Below, in pieces: positions 1-8,341 of a DNA stretch of 64,000 nt (within the stretch, counting starts at the first letter, position 1; each line of letters opens with the position of its first letter). Both the position numbers and the translations under genes were made by a program. Source of the DNA: Kineosporia sp. NBRC 101731 (GTDB lineage Bacteria > Actinomycetota > Actinomycetes > Actinomycetales > Kineosporiaceae). The DNA lies in assembly GCF_030269305.1 (NCBI RefSeq), contig NZ_BSTC01000015.1:112500-176499 (forward strand), given 5' to 3'. Under the pieces are notes generated by a model that made no database searches, was not told the origin of the DNA, and worked only from the letters and a program-made list of their open reading frames with translations.

Positions 1-62
1 GGTGTGGTGCTCATGAAGAGGACGGTATGCCCGACCACCGACAGTCTTGCGGCGGGCATCCC

Positions 63-143
63 CTTCCAGGGCTTCCAGGGCTTCTAGGGCTTCTAGGGCT
101 TCTAGGGCTTCTAGGGCTTCTAGGGCTTCCAGGGTCGCCAGGG
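63..143. repeat. 9-bp tandem repeat array, about nine units
   Basis: Nine consecutive 9-bp units run without interruption. Two units read cttccaggg, five read cttctaggg, one reads cttccaggg, and a last diverged unit reads tcgccaggg. The array lies upstream of the small Cys-rich protein gene. Read in one frame it would encode repeated Ser-Arg-Ala, but that frame has no credible start signal or family, so I treat the array as non-coding. Confidence 0.85.
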
Positions 144-275
144 GCCCCCGGGCGTTCTCCGGCCGGTTGCCGGGCCAAGACTGTCGGTGGTCGCCCTTAG
201 CGTTCCTGTCATCGGCACCCAGCCGGTCGGGCCACCGCAGTTGCACGGGCCCGTGAGCATTTTCGGAGGGGCTCC

Positions 276-623
276 ATGCTGATCGACTGTGACGCCTGCG
301 CCGTCCGTGGCCCGGCCTGCCGTGACTGTGTCGTCTCCGTCCTGCTGGGGGCGCCCGCGGCGCCGGTCCGGCACGTGAGTCACCTGTCTGTCCGCGGTGG
401 TCCCGCACCCGCCACCGGTATCGATCTGGACGGCCAGGAGCAGGCGGCGATCGCTGCCCTGGCCGGCTCGGGGCTGGTGCCACCGCTGCGCCTGGTGGCC
501 CGCCCCGTCGATCCCGATGAGGCGGGTGTTCTGAGCTGGGACCACGACCCCGGCGATTCCGGCTACCCCGAACGCCACCGCGGTCACTATGGGTCAGGTA
601 ATGATCACCGAGCGGCGGGCTGA
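276..623 (+). CDS. Small conserved actinobacterial Cys-rich protein, function unknown
   Basis: This encodes 115 residues starting MLIDCDACAVRGPACRDC. The N-terminus has four cysteines (residues 5, 8, 15 and 18) in a C-x2-C-x6-C-x2-C arrangement that could bind a metal. I recognise this N-terminal pattern from short conserved actinobacterial hypothetical proteins; I know no assigned function. A purine-rich GGAGGGG lies about 4 bases before the ATG. The C-terminal third is hydrophilic and low in conservation signals. It precedes the NlpC/P60 hydrolase gene on the same strand by about 350 bases, as I recall for related genomes. Confidence 0.7.
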   Translation: MLIDCDACAVRGPACRDCVVSVLLGAPAAPVRHVSHLSVRGGPAPATGIDLDGQEQAAIAALAGSGLVPPLRLVARPVDPDEAGVLSWDHDPGDSGYPERHRGHYGSGNDHRAAG

Positions 624-972
624 GTCATACCGGGTGTCACTGGACCTAAAACGGACGAAAGGGTTCAAGGCTAGATTTACGGAACGTTAAGAATTCCTGT
701 GAGATGTTAAGGATGATGCCGCTGGGTGTCGCTCTACCAGCAGAGATGACGCTCTGCGCTCTTATCGAGGCTATGTGCTGGCTTTGGTAGGCGTGTCCGC
801 GCCCGCTATGTTTCCTCCGTTCACAGACCGTTGTCGAGGTCATGAGAGTTTTGTGCTCTGCACCTGCGGCACGGCTCAGTCCCCGCCGCGACGAGACAAC
901 GTCGCGCGGGCGCCAGAACGGAGATCTCGCGCCTTGCGATCGGACGGTCCGAAACTTGGGCAGCCTGCGGAA
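624..972. other. Leader region of the NlpC/P60 gene
   Basis: No gene is supported here. The stretch 640-790 is clearly less GC-rich than its surroundings and probably carries the promoter for the cell-wall hydrolase. An imperfect hairpin (arms about 882-892 and 901-911) lies in the probable leader. An open frame continues upstream of the chosen start to 775, but its sequence looks non-coding. I looked for a c-di-AMP (ydaO) riboswitch, common before such hydrolases, and saw no convincing core. Confidence 0.5.
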
Positions 973-2187
973 ATGCGGTCTGCGGCCCACAACTCCGAGA
1001 CGCGTGACAACGTGCGCGACTCCGGGACCGACACTCTCACCGAGATCGGACCCGAGCGCAGCAACCGTTCCGCGAACAGCCTCGGATCCACGGGCGGTAC
1101 GGCCCCCCGCGGTATCTCCTTCTTCCGCCGCCGTAACCCCGCAAATCTGCTGCGCCTGACGGGCTGGCGTCGTTTCGCCGGTCTGCTGGTTCCCCTGGCG
1201 CTGGCCGGCTCAGCCGTTCTGGCCTCGCCGACCGCTTCGGCGGCGCCGAACCCGAGCGTCAGCAGCGTCAAGAAGAAGGTCGAGAAGCTCCGTTCGGAGG
1301 CAGACACCGCCGCCGAGGACTACGTCGAGACCCGCGAGAAGCTGAAGTCGACCAAGATCAAGCTGAAGGCCGCGAAGAAGAACGTCGGCAAGCAGGAAGA
1401 TCGGGTCACGGCACTCAAGAAGCAGGTCGGGTTGCTGGCCGCCGAGAGCTACAAGCGCGGTGAGCTCTCCACGCTCAGCCTGCTGCTCTCCGACGACCCC
1501 GAGGCGCTGCTCGCCCAGTCCGGCTACCTGCCCTCGCTGGCCGAGCGTCAGAGCGGCGCCCTGAACAACCTCGCCGACGCGCAGACGGCGCTCCTGGACA
1601 CGCAGAAGTCCATGGAGAAGCAGGTCAAGACCATCCAGGCCTCCCAGGTCAAGATGAAGAAGTCCAAGGAGACCGCGGAGAAGAAGCTCGCCGCGGCCGA
1701 GGCCGAGCTCAGCACCCTCGAGGCGGCCGAGCGCGCGGCGGCCGACGTCGACCCCAGCGGTGGCGCATCCTCCGGTTCCGGCTCCGTGCCCACCGGTGGT
1801 GGCGGCGGTGACTGCGCCAGCGGTATCGCTGCGGCACCGTCCTCCGCGGCGAAGGCGGCCATCCAGTTCGCCTGCAACCAGCGCGGCCTGCCCTACGTCT
1901 GGGCGGCCGACGGACCGAGCTCGTACGACTGCTCGGGCCTGACCATGAAGGCTTACGCGGCCGGTGGCGTCTCGCTGCCGCACAGCTCCCGCATGCAGGC
2001 CGGATACGGCACCTCGATCAGCAACTCCGCGCTGCAGGCCGGTGACCTGGTGTTCTTCGGCTCGCCGATCAACCACGTGGGCATCTACCTGGGCAACGGC
2101 ATGATGGTGCACGCACCGCAGACCGGTGACGTGGTCAAGGTGGCCACCGTCTGGACCACCCCGACCGCCGCGGTCCGCCTCGGCTGA
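973..2187 (+). CDS. Secreted NlpC/P60 peptidoglycan endopeptidase with coiled coil
   Basis: This is predicted to cut peptide stems of peptidoglycan outside the membrane. From the ATG at 973 it has 404 residues: a basic N-terminal stretch, a hydrophobic export signal near 66-92 ending in an AxA-like site, a Lys/Glu/Ala-rich coiled coil at about 97-250, a Gly/Ser linker, and a C-terminal NlpC/P60 domain from about 285. The catalytic residues are visible: Cys320 in YDCSG, His368 in NHVGIYLG and His380 in MVHAP. This is the RipA/RipC-like layout (positionally like Rv2190c), where the coiled coil restrains the enzyme. The only in-frame starts near the signal are ATG 973 and GTG 1012, and neither has a strong ribosome site. 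The roughly 65-residue extension before the signal is unusual, so the start is uncertain. Confidence 0.9.
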   Translation: MRSAAHNSETRDNVRDSGTDTLTEIGPERSNRSANSLGSTGGTAPRGISFFRRRNPANLLRLTGWRRFAGLLVPLALAGSAVLASPTASAAPNPSVSSVKKKVEKLRSEADTAAEDYVETREKLKSTKIKLKAAKKNVGKQEDRVTALKKQVGLLAAESYKRGELSTLSLLLSDDPEALLAQSGYLPSLAERQSGALNNLADAQTALLDTQKSMEKQVKTIQASQVKMKKSKETAEKKLAAAEAELSTLEAAERAAADVDPSGGASSGSGSVPTGGGGGDCASGIAAAPSSAAKAAIQFACNQRGLPYVWAADGPSSYDCSGLTMKAYAAGGVSLPHSSRMQAGYGTSISNSALQAGDLVFFGSPINHVGIYLGNGMMVHAPQTGDVVKVATVWTTPTAAVRLG

Positions 2188-2219
2188 TCACAGCTCATCG
2201 CACGGCTCGAAACCACCTG

Positions 2220-2251
2220 AAACGGCCCTGACCTGATGGTCAGGGCCGTTT
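2220..2251. terminator. Bidirectional hairpin terminator between convergent genes
   Basis: A perfect 14-bp inverted repeat (arms 2220-2233 and 2238-2251, loop tgat) starts with AAA and ends with TTT. It sits between the NlpC/P60 gene and the convergent phosphoesterase gene and touches the latter's stop codon, so it can serve both directions. Confidence 0.9.
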
Positions 2252-3021
2252 CACGGTTTGCGGGCCGTGCGGGCCATCTCGGTGAACACCGCCAGTGCCT
2301 CCGCGTCCGACGGCACTTCCAGCACGTTCTGGGCAAGGAACTCCGCCAGGCCCGGGTACCCGGACGCCTCGGCCTCGAACTGCCGCACCGCGGCCGCGAC
2401 GTCGTACTCACTGCGCCTCAGTTGCACCTCGGGCCCCAGTAGTGCCCAGTGGGCGCCCGGGGCGGCGCCGTACGGCATGCCGACACTGCCCGGATTGACG
2501 AAGCGCCGCCGGTCGGCGAGCCGGTCGAACGGCATGTGGGTGTGACCGAGCACCACCATCGACTCGTCGCAGTCGGCGAACCCCTGAACGAAGGCACCCA
2601 CCGGAGAGTCGACCAGCACCATCTCGGTGTCGCTGCGGGTGGTGGCGTGACAGAACCGCACCGGTCCCAGCCCGTCCACCGTCAGCACCACCGACAGTGG
2701 CAGGTTTTCGAGCAGGTCACGGTGACGTCCGGACAGCTGTGAGGCCGTGTAGGCGCACGTGGCCCACACATCGGCGGGCATCGACCCGTCCGGGGCGCCC
2801 CCGTCCATCGCGTGCAGCAGTTCGCGCTCGCAGTTGCCGTGCACCCACACCGCCCTGTCCCCGAGCTCGGCCAGCCGGTCGAGGGTCTGCGCGGGCATCG
2901 GCCCGGTCGCCATGTCCCCGTTGAGTACGAAGACGTCGACGCCCTCCCGCTCGGCATCGGCCAGCACCGCCTCCAGCGCCGGCAGATGGCCGTGGACGTC
3001 GGCCAGAACCGCGACTCTCAT
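2251..3021 (-). CDS. Calcineurin-like metallophosphoesterase (YfcE/MJ0936-like)
   Basis: This encodes 256 residues of the small single-domain metallophosphoesterase type, likely cytoplasmic, acting on an unknown phosphoester. The metal-binding motifs appear in order: DVHGH near residue 8, GDMATGPMP near 39, GNCERE near 69, and GHTHMPF near the middle-to-end, followed by NPGSVGMP. That last motif is typical of the YfcE/MJ0936 branch. The start chosen is the ATG at 3021, preceded by GGGGGGACATCC; the open frame upstream to 3705 is low-complexity and runs antisense to the next gene. It converges on the NlpC/P60 gene and shares its terminator. Divergent from the peptidase gene at 3154. Confidence 0.85.
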   Translation of the reverse strand: MRVAVLADVHGHLPALEAVLADAEREGVDVFVLNGDMATGPMPAQTLDRLAELGDRAVWVHGNCERELLHAMDGGAPDGSMPADVWATCAYTASQLSGRHRDLLENLPLSVVLTVDGLGPVRFCHATTRSDTEMVLVDSPVGAFVQGFADCDESMVVLGHTHMPFDRLADRRRFVNPGSVGMPYGAAPGAHWALLGPEVQLRRSEYDVAAAVRQFEAEASGYPGLAEFLAQNVLEVPSDAEALAVFTEMARTARKP

Positions 3022-3153
3022 GGATGTCCCCCCGTAGCTCGCGTCGAGCATCGCCGGTTCCCGGAGCCCGCGGCAAGCAGATCTGCCACCGGCGAATTCC
3101 CGGTGCCGGACGCACGTCACGGTTTCCGTGGTGGTGCTGGGTAACCTGGGCGG

Positions 3154-4080
3154 ATGCGCCGTCTCCTCCCGATCGGCGCCTACGTCCTCCTCGTCGCCCT
3201 GACCTTCGCCCTCACCGGTGGGAACGGGACCGGCACGAAGGTCCCGGCCGGTCCCCGGAGCACGAAAACGTCCACCGCCCCTCAAGCCACCGCGGACACC
3301 GGCCCGACCGCGTCCTCCGCCGGTGCGCAGGTGACCGCCGCCTCGAGCCGCTGCCGGGTGACCGGCCCGGCCACCACCCGAACTCTCGTGGACGAGCTCG
3401 CCGCGTTGTGCGTCCGTTCGGCGCGCACCGTCGACCGGGCCTGGGGCGACAAGGAGGGCGACAAGGAGGGCGACAAGGAGGGCGACGAGTGGGGCAGCAT
3501 CCGTACCCGTGTTGTCGTGGCCGGTGACATCGGTGAGCTGGCCGACCTTCTCGGCCGCGACAACACCGAGGGCCTCGCCGACACCGCGGCCGTCACCGTC
3601 GGACCGGCCGATGCCCCGGCCGATGCCGTGTTCATCAACGGCCCCGCGTTCGACGGGCTGACCGAGCTCGGCCGCCAGGTCGTGCTCACCCACGAGCTGG
3701 TGCACGTGGCCGCTCGTGCCGCCGGTGACTCAGGTGCCCCGATGTGGCTGGAGGAGGGTTATGCGGACTATGTGGCCTATCGCGACACCGGGCTGTCGGC
3801 CCGGGAGATCGCCGGGGACGCGCTGGGCGCGCCGCTGCCGCCGTCTCTTCCGGCCGAGGAGGACTTCGATGCGGCGGGTGCCGGTGCGGCCGTGGCGTAC
3901 GGTCGGGCCTGGGTGGCGGTATCGGTGCTCGCCGACCGGCTGGGCAGCGATACGGCGCTGAGGCGCTTGTATGAAAAGGCCGCGCACGGTGGGACGGACG
4001 AGGCTCTGCGGGTGGCGGGATTCGCTACCCGAGCTGCTCTCGTGCGGGCGGTGAGGCAACGGATGGCGCTTGGTCGATAA
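3154..4080 (+). CDS. Secreted or membrane-anchored HExxH metallopeptidase-like protein
   Basis: This encodes 308 residues with an N-terminal hydrophobic segment (about 4-22) acting as export signal or anchor, a Thr/Ser/Pro-rich stretch, and a C-terminal gluzincin-type domain. The zinc site HELVH is at 180-184, and the likely third ligand is a Glu of EEGYADY at 200-201. The spacing fits the MA-clan families. The later helical segment resembles the C-terminal part of such domains. A direct repeat encodes GDKE three times plus a diverged copy just before the domain (3445-3492). The substrate is unknown. Confidence 0.75.
   Translation: MRRLLPIGAYVLLVALTFALTGGNGTGTKVPAGPRSTKTSTAPQATADTGPTASSAGAQVTAASSRCRVTGPATTRTLVDELAALCVRSARTVDRAWGDKEGDKEGDKEGDEWGSIRTRVVVAGDIGELADLLGRDNTEGLADTAAVTVGPADAPADAVFINGPAFDGLTELGRQVVLTHELVHVAARAAGDSGAPMWLEEGYADYVAYRDTGLSAREIAGDALGAPLPPSLPAEEDFDAAGAGAAVAYGRAWVAVSVLADRLGSDTALRRLYEKAAHGGTDEALRVAGFATRAALVRAVRQRMALGR
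3445..3492 (+). repeat. 12-bp in-frame tandem repeat within the peptidase gene
   Basis: The unit ggcgacaaggag occurs three times in tandem (3445-3480), followed by a diverged fourth copy. It encodes Gly-Asp-Lys-Glu repeats. Its length is a multiple of three, so copy-number change would keep the frame. Confidence 0.9.
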
Positions 4081-4403
4081 CAGGCTATTGCGGACCTGGC
4101 GCGAGGGGAAGAGCGCCTGGTCGCCGTCAGAGCGGTGACCAGGAAAGTCGGCCTCTTCTACGGTTCGTGATCAGGCGACCTCCCAGCCGTCGGCCAGGGG
4201 GCGCCTCCACCACCCCGGGGAGTGTTCGCATGATCACGAAAGATGGGCCGGCCGGTGATCGTGAACGTTTCGTCGGTCCTGCCCGGCACTTCTTTCGGGA
4301 TCAGGCGATCCCGGGCCCCACTTCCCGGCGGGTTGGGGGATTTCGGTGCTGGGTGGGAGAGTTGGGCGGCAGATGATCGTGGAACGGGCGGGGTGGTAAG
4401 GCT
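4081..4403. other. Intergenic region before pimB, with a diverged palindrome copy
   Basis: There is no credible gene. The region contains a diverged member of the TTCGTGATCA palindrome family (4163-4240), then further imperfect palindromic bits (for example around 4250-4320). The region directly before 4404 is G-rich and presumably carries the pimB promoter and ribosome site. Confidence 0.5.
4163..4240. repeat. Palindromic repeat family, copy A (diverged)
   Basis: The left end ttcgtgatca (4164-4173) and right end gcatgatcacgaa (to 4240) match the arms of the perfect copies near 11.0 and 63.8 kb. The inner cctccc/gggga segments still pair, but the rest of the stem is eroded. Confidence 0.7.
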
Positions 4404-5549
4404 GTGAGCGGACGGACGCTCGTCATCACGAATGATTTCCCTCCGCGGCCCGGCGGGATCGAGTCATTCGTGCTGGCCATGGCCAAGCGCTTCCCGCCCG
4501 GTCAGGTGGTGGTGCATACGGCGCGGCGCCAGGGCGCCGAGGAGTTCGACGGGCAGCTGGATTTTCCGGTGATCCGCGACAAGTCGCCGATCATGCTGCC
4601 GACGCCGGGCATCACCCGGCGCTCGATCGCGATCGCCCGGGAGCACGGCTGTGACCGGGTCTGGTTCGGCGCCGCGGCGCCGCTGGCCCTGATGGCGCCG
4701 AAACTGCGTGAGGCCGGCATCGAGCGGATGGTCGCGACCACTCACGGGCACGAGGTGTGGTGGGCGGTCGTGCCCTTCACCCGCGGCCTGATGCGGCGGA
4801 TCGGGCGGCATGTCGACGTGCTGACCTACCTCGGTGACTACACCCGCAGCCGGATCGCACCGGCCCTCGACCCGGCCTCGCGCGCCCGCTTCCGGCAGCT
4901 GACACCGGGGGTGGACGATGTTCTGTTCAATCCTGAGGTCGACGGTTCCCAGATCCGGGCCGAACTGGGGCTGGGAGACCGCCCGGTGGTGGTGTGCGTG
5001 TCCCGGATGGTCGCCCGCAAGGGGCAGGACGTGCTGGTCGAGGCGCTGCCGCTGATCCGCGAGAAGGTCCCTGACGCTGCACTGCTGCTGGTCGGCGACG
5101 GGCCGTACCGTTCCGAGGTGGAGCGTCGGGTTACCGCGGCCCGGCTGGGCGAGCACGTGTTCGTGACCGGCCGGGTGTCCTGGGAACGGATCCCGGAGTA
5201 CTTCGCCGCCGGCGACGTGTTCTGCATGCCCGCCCGTACCCGCCTGGCCGGGTTCGACCTGGAGGGCCTGGGCATCTGCTACCTCGAGGCGGCCGCGACC
5301 GGTCTGCCCGTGGTGGCGGGCGACTCCGGTGGCGCGCCCGACGCGGTGCTGGAGGGCGAGAACGGCTTCGTGGTCGACGGTACCGACGCGCGGGCCGTGG
5401 CCGAGCGCTGCGCCGAGCTCCTGCTCGACCGTGACCTGGCCGCCAAGTTCGGCCGGCGCGGCCGGGAGTGGGTCGGTGAGAAATGGCGCTGGGACGACCT
5501 CGCCGTGCAGCTGCAGCGCATGCTCGCCGGCGACCGCGTGGTGGGCTGA
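4404..5549 (+). CDS. pimB: Phosphatidyl-myo-inositol mannosyltransferase PimB (GT4)
   Basis: This GDP-mannose-dependent glycosyltransferase is predicted to add the second mannose to phosphatidylinositol monomannoside at the inner membrane face, toward PIM and lipomannan. It has 381 residues with a GT-B fold. The N-terminal motif ITNDFPPRPGGIESF, the segment VWFGAAAPLALMAPKLR, TTHGHEVWW, the nucleotide-binding CVSRMVARKGQDVL, and EGLGICYLEAAATGLPVV closely follow the mycobacterial PimB' (Rv2188c) pattern as I remember it. Start is GTG 4404. It converges with the GT87-type gene, with a degenerate palindrome between them. Confidence in GT4 is very high and in PimB high, from motif similarity only. 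Confidence 0.9.
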   Translation: MSGRTLVITNDFPPRPGGIESFVLAMAKRFPPGQVVVHTARRQGAEEFDGQLDFPVIRDKSPIMLPTPGITRRSIAIAREHGCDRVWFGAAAPLALMAPKLREAGIERMVATTHGHEVWWAVVPFTRGLMRRIGRHVDVLTYLGDYTRSRIAPALDPASRARFRQLTPGVDDVLFNPEVDGSQIRAELGLGDRPVVVCVSRMVARKGQDVLVEALPLIREKVPDAALLLVGDGPYRSEVERRVTAARLGEHVFVTGRVSWERIPEYFAAGDVFCMPARTRLAGFDLEGLGICYLEAAATGLPVVAGDSGGAPDAVLEGENGFVVDGTDARAVAERCAELLLDRDLAAKFGRRGREWVGEKWRWDDLAVQLQRMLAGDRVVG

Positions 5550-5563
5550 ACTCCTCTCACGTT

Positions 5564-5616
5564 GTTCGTGATCGGGACAGGCCCTAGAACTCGGGGACAC
5601 CTTGCATGATCACGAC
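5564..5616. repeat. Palindromic repeat family, copy B (partly degraded)
   Basis: The right arm (5585-5615, read on the minus strand) follows the family consensus: TCGTGATCATGCAAGGTG, then CCCC and the TTCTAG core seen in copy D. The left arm keeps only TTCGTGATC (5565-5573). It lies between two convergent genes, where a terminator is expected. Confidence 0.75.
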
Positions 5617-5644
5617 AGGAGGGGCACGACAGGAGGAGAAGGGC

Positions 5645-7168
5645 TCAGGGGGTGGCGGACGCCGGCGTAGGGGCCGGGGTGGTTTCGTCGTCGGAGATCT
5701 CCGGGTCTTCCTCCTCGGTCGCGGAGACCTGCGGGTAGCGGGCCGCGGCCAGGGAGATCACGATCAGCGCGGCCACCAGCCAGTACTGGTTGTAGAAGGC
5801 CTGCTTGTTCACCAGGTTCGCCACCAGGAGCACCATTGCGGCCCAGCGCAGGACGTTCGCGAGGTCGGGCTGCTGCCGGTGCACGCGCAGGATCGCCGAG
5901 GCCAGGGTGATGAGGACGGCCGCGCCGGTCAGGTAGAACGGCGGGGTCCAGTCGATCTCGTTGATGGCCGCGATGAACACGGTGTTCGCGAAGATCAGCG
6001 GCTGGAAGTTGATCAGCATGGTCACGGTGTCGTGGATCATGTCGCCCGGCGAGGCGATGAACCAGGGCGCCATGAACACCCCGGCCAGGCCCGCGGTGCC
6101 GATCGCTCGACGCCAGCCGAACACCGGCCAGACCGCGAGCACCGGCAGCAGCACGGCCAGGTGCTGCTTGCTGGCCAGGCCCAGCGCCAGGAAGACCATC
6201 GCGAGCACCATCTGGCGGCGGCGCACGGCCAGCGCCCAGCCGGCCAGGCAGGCCATCAGCAGCGGCTCGGTCCAGGCCTGCTCGACCTGGGTGGCGGTGC
6301 CCGGTAGCACCAGCAGCAGCCCGGCGGCCGCGGGACCGACGAGGTTGCGGATCGACATGGTGGACGAGGGTTTGCCGGTGCGGCCGAGCAGCAGCACGGC
6401 CAGGGTCCCGAGCAGCGTGACAACGACCAGGGCCCAGCGCACGTCACCGGCGAGCCAGCGGCCCGGAGCCAGGAGCAGCGCGGTGAAGGGGAGATAGGTG
6501 AACGCGTCCTGTACGCCGGGGGAGTCGGTCCAGTTCTGCGCGTACATGTTCTTGCCGTCGAGGATTCCGTCGGCGGCCTGCTGCAGGGTGACCCAGACGT
6601 CGATCTTCGGGGTCGGGTCCCAGCGGATCAGCAGGGCCGCGGCCACCACGTAGACGACGGCCGTGATCCCGAGGGCGATGTGGGCCGCCAGCGGGCTGCG
6701 CCGCACCGTCGAGATCGCGACGCCCGCGGCCAGCATCAGCGCGGCCGCCGCGAAGAGCCAGCGCACCGTCCAGCCCTGGCCGGTGGTGAGGTAGGTGTAC
6801 GGCCGCATGGTCACGTGGAGCCCGGCGACCACGACGAGCGTGAGGGCCAGGGCGCCGCCCGTCCACGGCAACGGTGAGGTCTGGGCCGAGTGCTGCAGTT
6901 CGCGCAGCCAGGGCCTACCCGTGAGGAGGCGGACGGGTGAGCCGGATGGCCGGCGGGTACTCCCGGCCACCACCCAGAGGCCGAGGGCCACGGCGATCAC
7001 GACGTAGACGATGACAATCCACAGTCGGTAGCGAACAACACTGTGAGTAGCCACCGCCATGCCGGTCGTCAGCAGCGCGAGGGCGAGGGCGGTGGACAGC
7101 GGAGAGCTGCGGCGCAGGCCCGGCCGGGGCTGGCGGCGCGGAGGGGAATCGGCGGCGGGTGGAACCAT
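5645..7168 (-). CDS. Polytopic GT87/DUF2029-like mannosyltransferase
   Basis: This encodes 507 residues with roughly ten or more hydrophobic segments and a charged C-terminal tail. The layout fits GT-C glycosyltransferases of the DUF2029/GT87 family, which use polyprenyl-phosphate mannose outside the membrane. The first periplasmic loop keeps the family-like stretch DAFTYLPFTALLLAPG (near residue 220), and ASKQHLAVLLP appears later. Location beside pimB supports a role in lipomannan or similar glycolipid assembly, like Rv2181 in mycobacteria. The substrate is inferred only. The first ATG at 7168 was used; it lies about 150 bases after the Flp pilin gene in the same direction. Confidence 0.75.
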   Translation of the reverse strand: MVPPAADSPPRRQPRPGLRRSSPLSTALALALLTTGMAVATHSVVRYRLWIVIVYVVIAVALGLWVVAGSTRRPSGSPVRLLTGRPWLRELQHSAQTSPLPWTGGALALTLVVVAGLHVTMRPYTYLTTGQGWTVRWLFAAAALMLAAGVAISTVRRSPLAAHIALGITAVVYVVAAALLIRWDPTPKIDVWVTLQQAADGILDGKNMYAQNWTDSPGVQDAFTYLPFTALLLAPGRWLAGDVRWALVVVTLLGTLAVLLLGRTGKPSSTMSIRNLVGPAAAGLLLVLPGTATQVEQAWTEPLLMACLAGWALAVRRRQMVLAMVFLALGLASKQHLAVLLPVLAVWPVFGWRRAIGTAGLAGVFMAPWFIASPGDMIHDTVTMLINFQPLIFANTVFIAAINEIDWTPPFYLTGAAVLITLASAILRVHRQQPDLANVLRWAAMVLLVANLVNKQAFYNQYWLVAALIVISLAAARYPQVSATEEEDPEISDDETTPAPTPASATP

Positions 7169-7315
7169 GCGGCCAGCTTAAGGGCCGTGGAGCAGCCTCC
7201 GCGCGGCCCTCGGAAGGGACCGGGAAACCTCGACGACCCCGGTCACCGGCTCCGAAAAGCGTGTGGTGAACGGGGTCGTCGTGGACGAGGGGCCACTGTG
7301 GTCGCCGCGGAGGCC

Positions 7316-7534
7316 TTACGGCGTGGTCGCCTCGCCGGGATCACAGTTCGGCATCGTCTGCCGGTTCTCGATGCAGTTCGAGGTGCCCTCGAAGGTCTTG
7401 TTGAGCAGGTTGCCGAATCCGAACACCACGGCCACGATCACGGCGGCGATGGCGGCAACCATCAGGGCGTATTCGACGGCGGAGGCGCCTCGGTCGCCGG
7501 CCGAGCGCACCATCCGGCGGGTCCGGGAAATCAT
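7316..7534 (-). CDS. flp: Flp/Fap-type pilin 1
   Basis: This is the major-pilin type of Tad pili: 72 residues, a short basic leader (MISRTRRMVRSAGDRG), then the processing site G/ASAVEY with the conserved Glu and Tyr, and a hydrophobic helix rich in Ala/Val/Ile. The C-terminal tail has two cysteines (in TSNC and PNC) that could form a disulfide. The start ATG at 7534 has the strong site AAAGGAGG; an upstream in-frame ATG at 7573 lacks one. It lies about 350 bases downstream of the second pilin and far from the tad assembly genes. Confidence 0.9.
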   Translation of the reverse strand: MISRTRRMVRSAGDRGASAVEYALMVAAIAAVIVAVVFGFGNLLNKTFEGTSNCIENRQTMPNCDPGEATTP

Positions 7535-7789
7535 CCGTGCCTCCTTTGAGTCCGGCGCGGCTGCGGACCGCACCGGTGTAGCCCCCCGTCACTACCTACA
7601 CACTGACACACGCCCGGCGTGACATTCAGTCATCTCCGGAATGATCGGCTGAACACCCGATCAGTAGGGGAGTGGCCTTGATCGTGGCTTAACGGCCAGC
7701 TGAATCGACCGGGGTTCAAGGAATCCCAATATCCACCCCTGTAACACCGGACCAGGAGCCGATATCCGCTGCGAATCCGCGAAAGTGCC

Positions 7790-7832
7790 CGGACGCAGAA
7801 GAACCCGGAAGCCTCGAAGGGCTTTCCGGGTT
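7790..7832. terminator. Hairpin terminator after pilin gene 2
   Basis: AGAACCCGGAA pairs with TTCCGGGTTCT around a roughly 14-nt interior that itself pairs partly. T-rich sequence flanks both sides, so it may work in both directions. It lies about 50 bases past the stop of the pilin at 7884-8117 on the minus strand. Confidence 0.8.
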
Positions 7833-7883
7833 CTTTCTGAACTCGCCCACATCGGTCGGCGAGGAAGATCACAGGAGGATCGG

Positions 7884-8117
7884 CTACCCGGCCTTGGCCG
7901 GTGTGTCGCATCCGTTGTCGGTGCTGCTGCTGGACGGCGTCACGCCGCTCGCGAACGAGTTGCACGTGTCACTGAACGTCTTCTGGACGATGGTGCCGAG
8001 ACCGAAGACGACCGCGACGATCACGGCGGCGATCGCCGCGACCATCAGGCCGTACTCGACGGCCGAAGCGCCGCGGTCTTGGGCGGCGGACATCACCTGA
8101 CGGAGGTTGCTGAGCAT
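7884..8117 (-). CDS. flp: Flp/Fap-type pilin 2
   Basis: This 77-residue Flp pilin is clearly a paralogue of the one at 7316-7534. The segment DRGASAVEY and the Ala/Val/Ile helix are nearly identical, whereas the tails differ (this one is Ser/Thr-rich, with Cys in DTCN and NGC). The prepilin site is G/ASAVEYG. AGGAAGGG lies 6 bases before the ATG. It has its own terminator downstream, so the two pilins may be expressed separately or at different levels. Confidence 0.9.
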   Translation of the reverse strand: MLSNLRQVMSAAQDRGASAVEYGLMVAAIAAVIVAVVFGLGTIVQKTFSDTCNSFASGVTPSSSSTDNGCDTPAKAG

Positions 8118-8261
8118 GCGGATCCCTTCCTGGGTGCTCGAGGGTTGCTCGACGGGGTGAACGAGAAGGTGCTCGGGGGATGCATTCCTCCGAAGACAGG
8201 CTCAGCGTGCCAGGTGCGTCGCGGTGTGTACCCATGGTGCGAAAGGGATCATGCAAAGAGA

Positions 8262-8300
8262 GAGCCCCAGTCCTCGTCCGAATGGGCGAGAACTGGGGCT
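8262..8300. terminator. Hairpin terminator after the response regulator gene
   Basis: AGCCCCAGT and ACTGGGGCT form the stem, extended inward by CTCG/CGAG with one bulge on each side. It lies about 40 bases past the response regulator stop on the minus strand and just before the pilin 2 promoter region. The adjoining bases GATCATGCAAAG (8248-8259) resemble one arm of the palindromic repeat family. Confidence 0.75.
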
Positions 8301-8341
8301 GGTGTTACGAAAACCCTTGTTGAAAAAGAGAACTCGTGGGA

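Noticed and set aside
624..972. c-di-AMP (ydaO-type) riboswitch before the NlpC/P60 gene
   Set aside because: Such riboswitches often precede actinobacterial cell-wall hydrolases, but I could not find the conserved core motifs in the leader; only an unrelated hairpin is seen.
3022..3705. Long N-terminal extension of the phosphoesterase on the minus strand
   Set aside because: The frame is open only because of GC-rich sequence antisense to the peptidase gene; the composition is low-complexity and the ATG at 3021 has a good ribosome site.
7695..7740. tRNA-like T-arm (gggttcaaggaatccc)
   Set aside because: The loop is the wrong size and no acceptor or anticodon stem can be folded around it.
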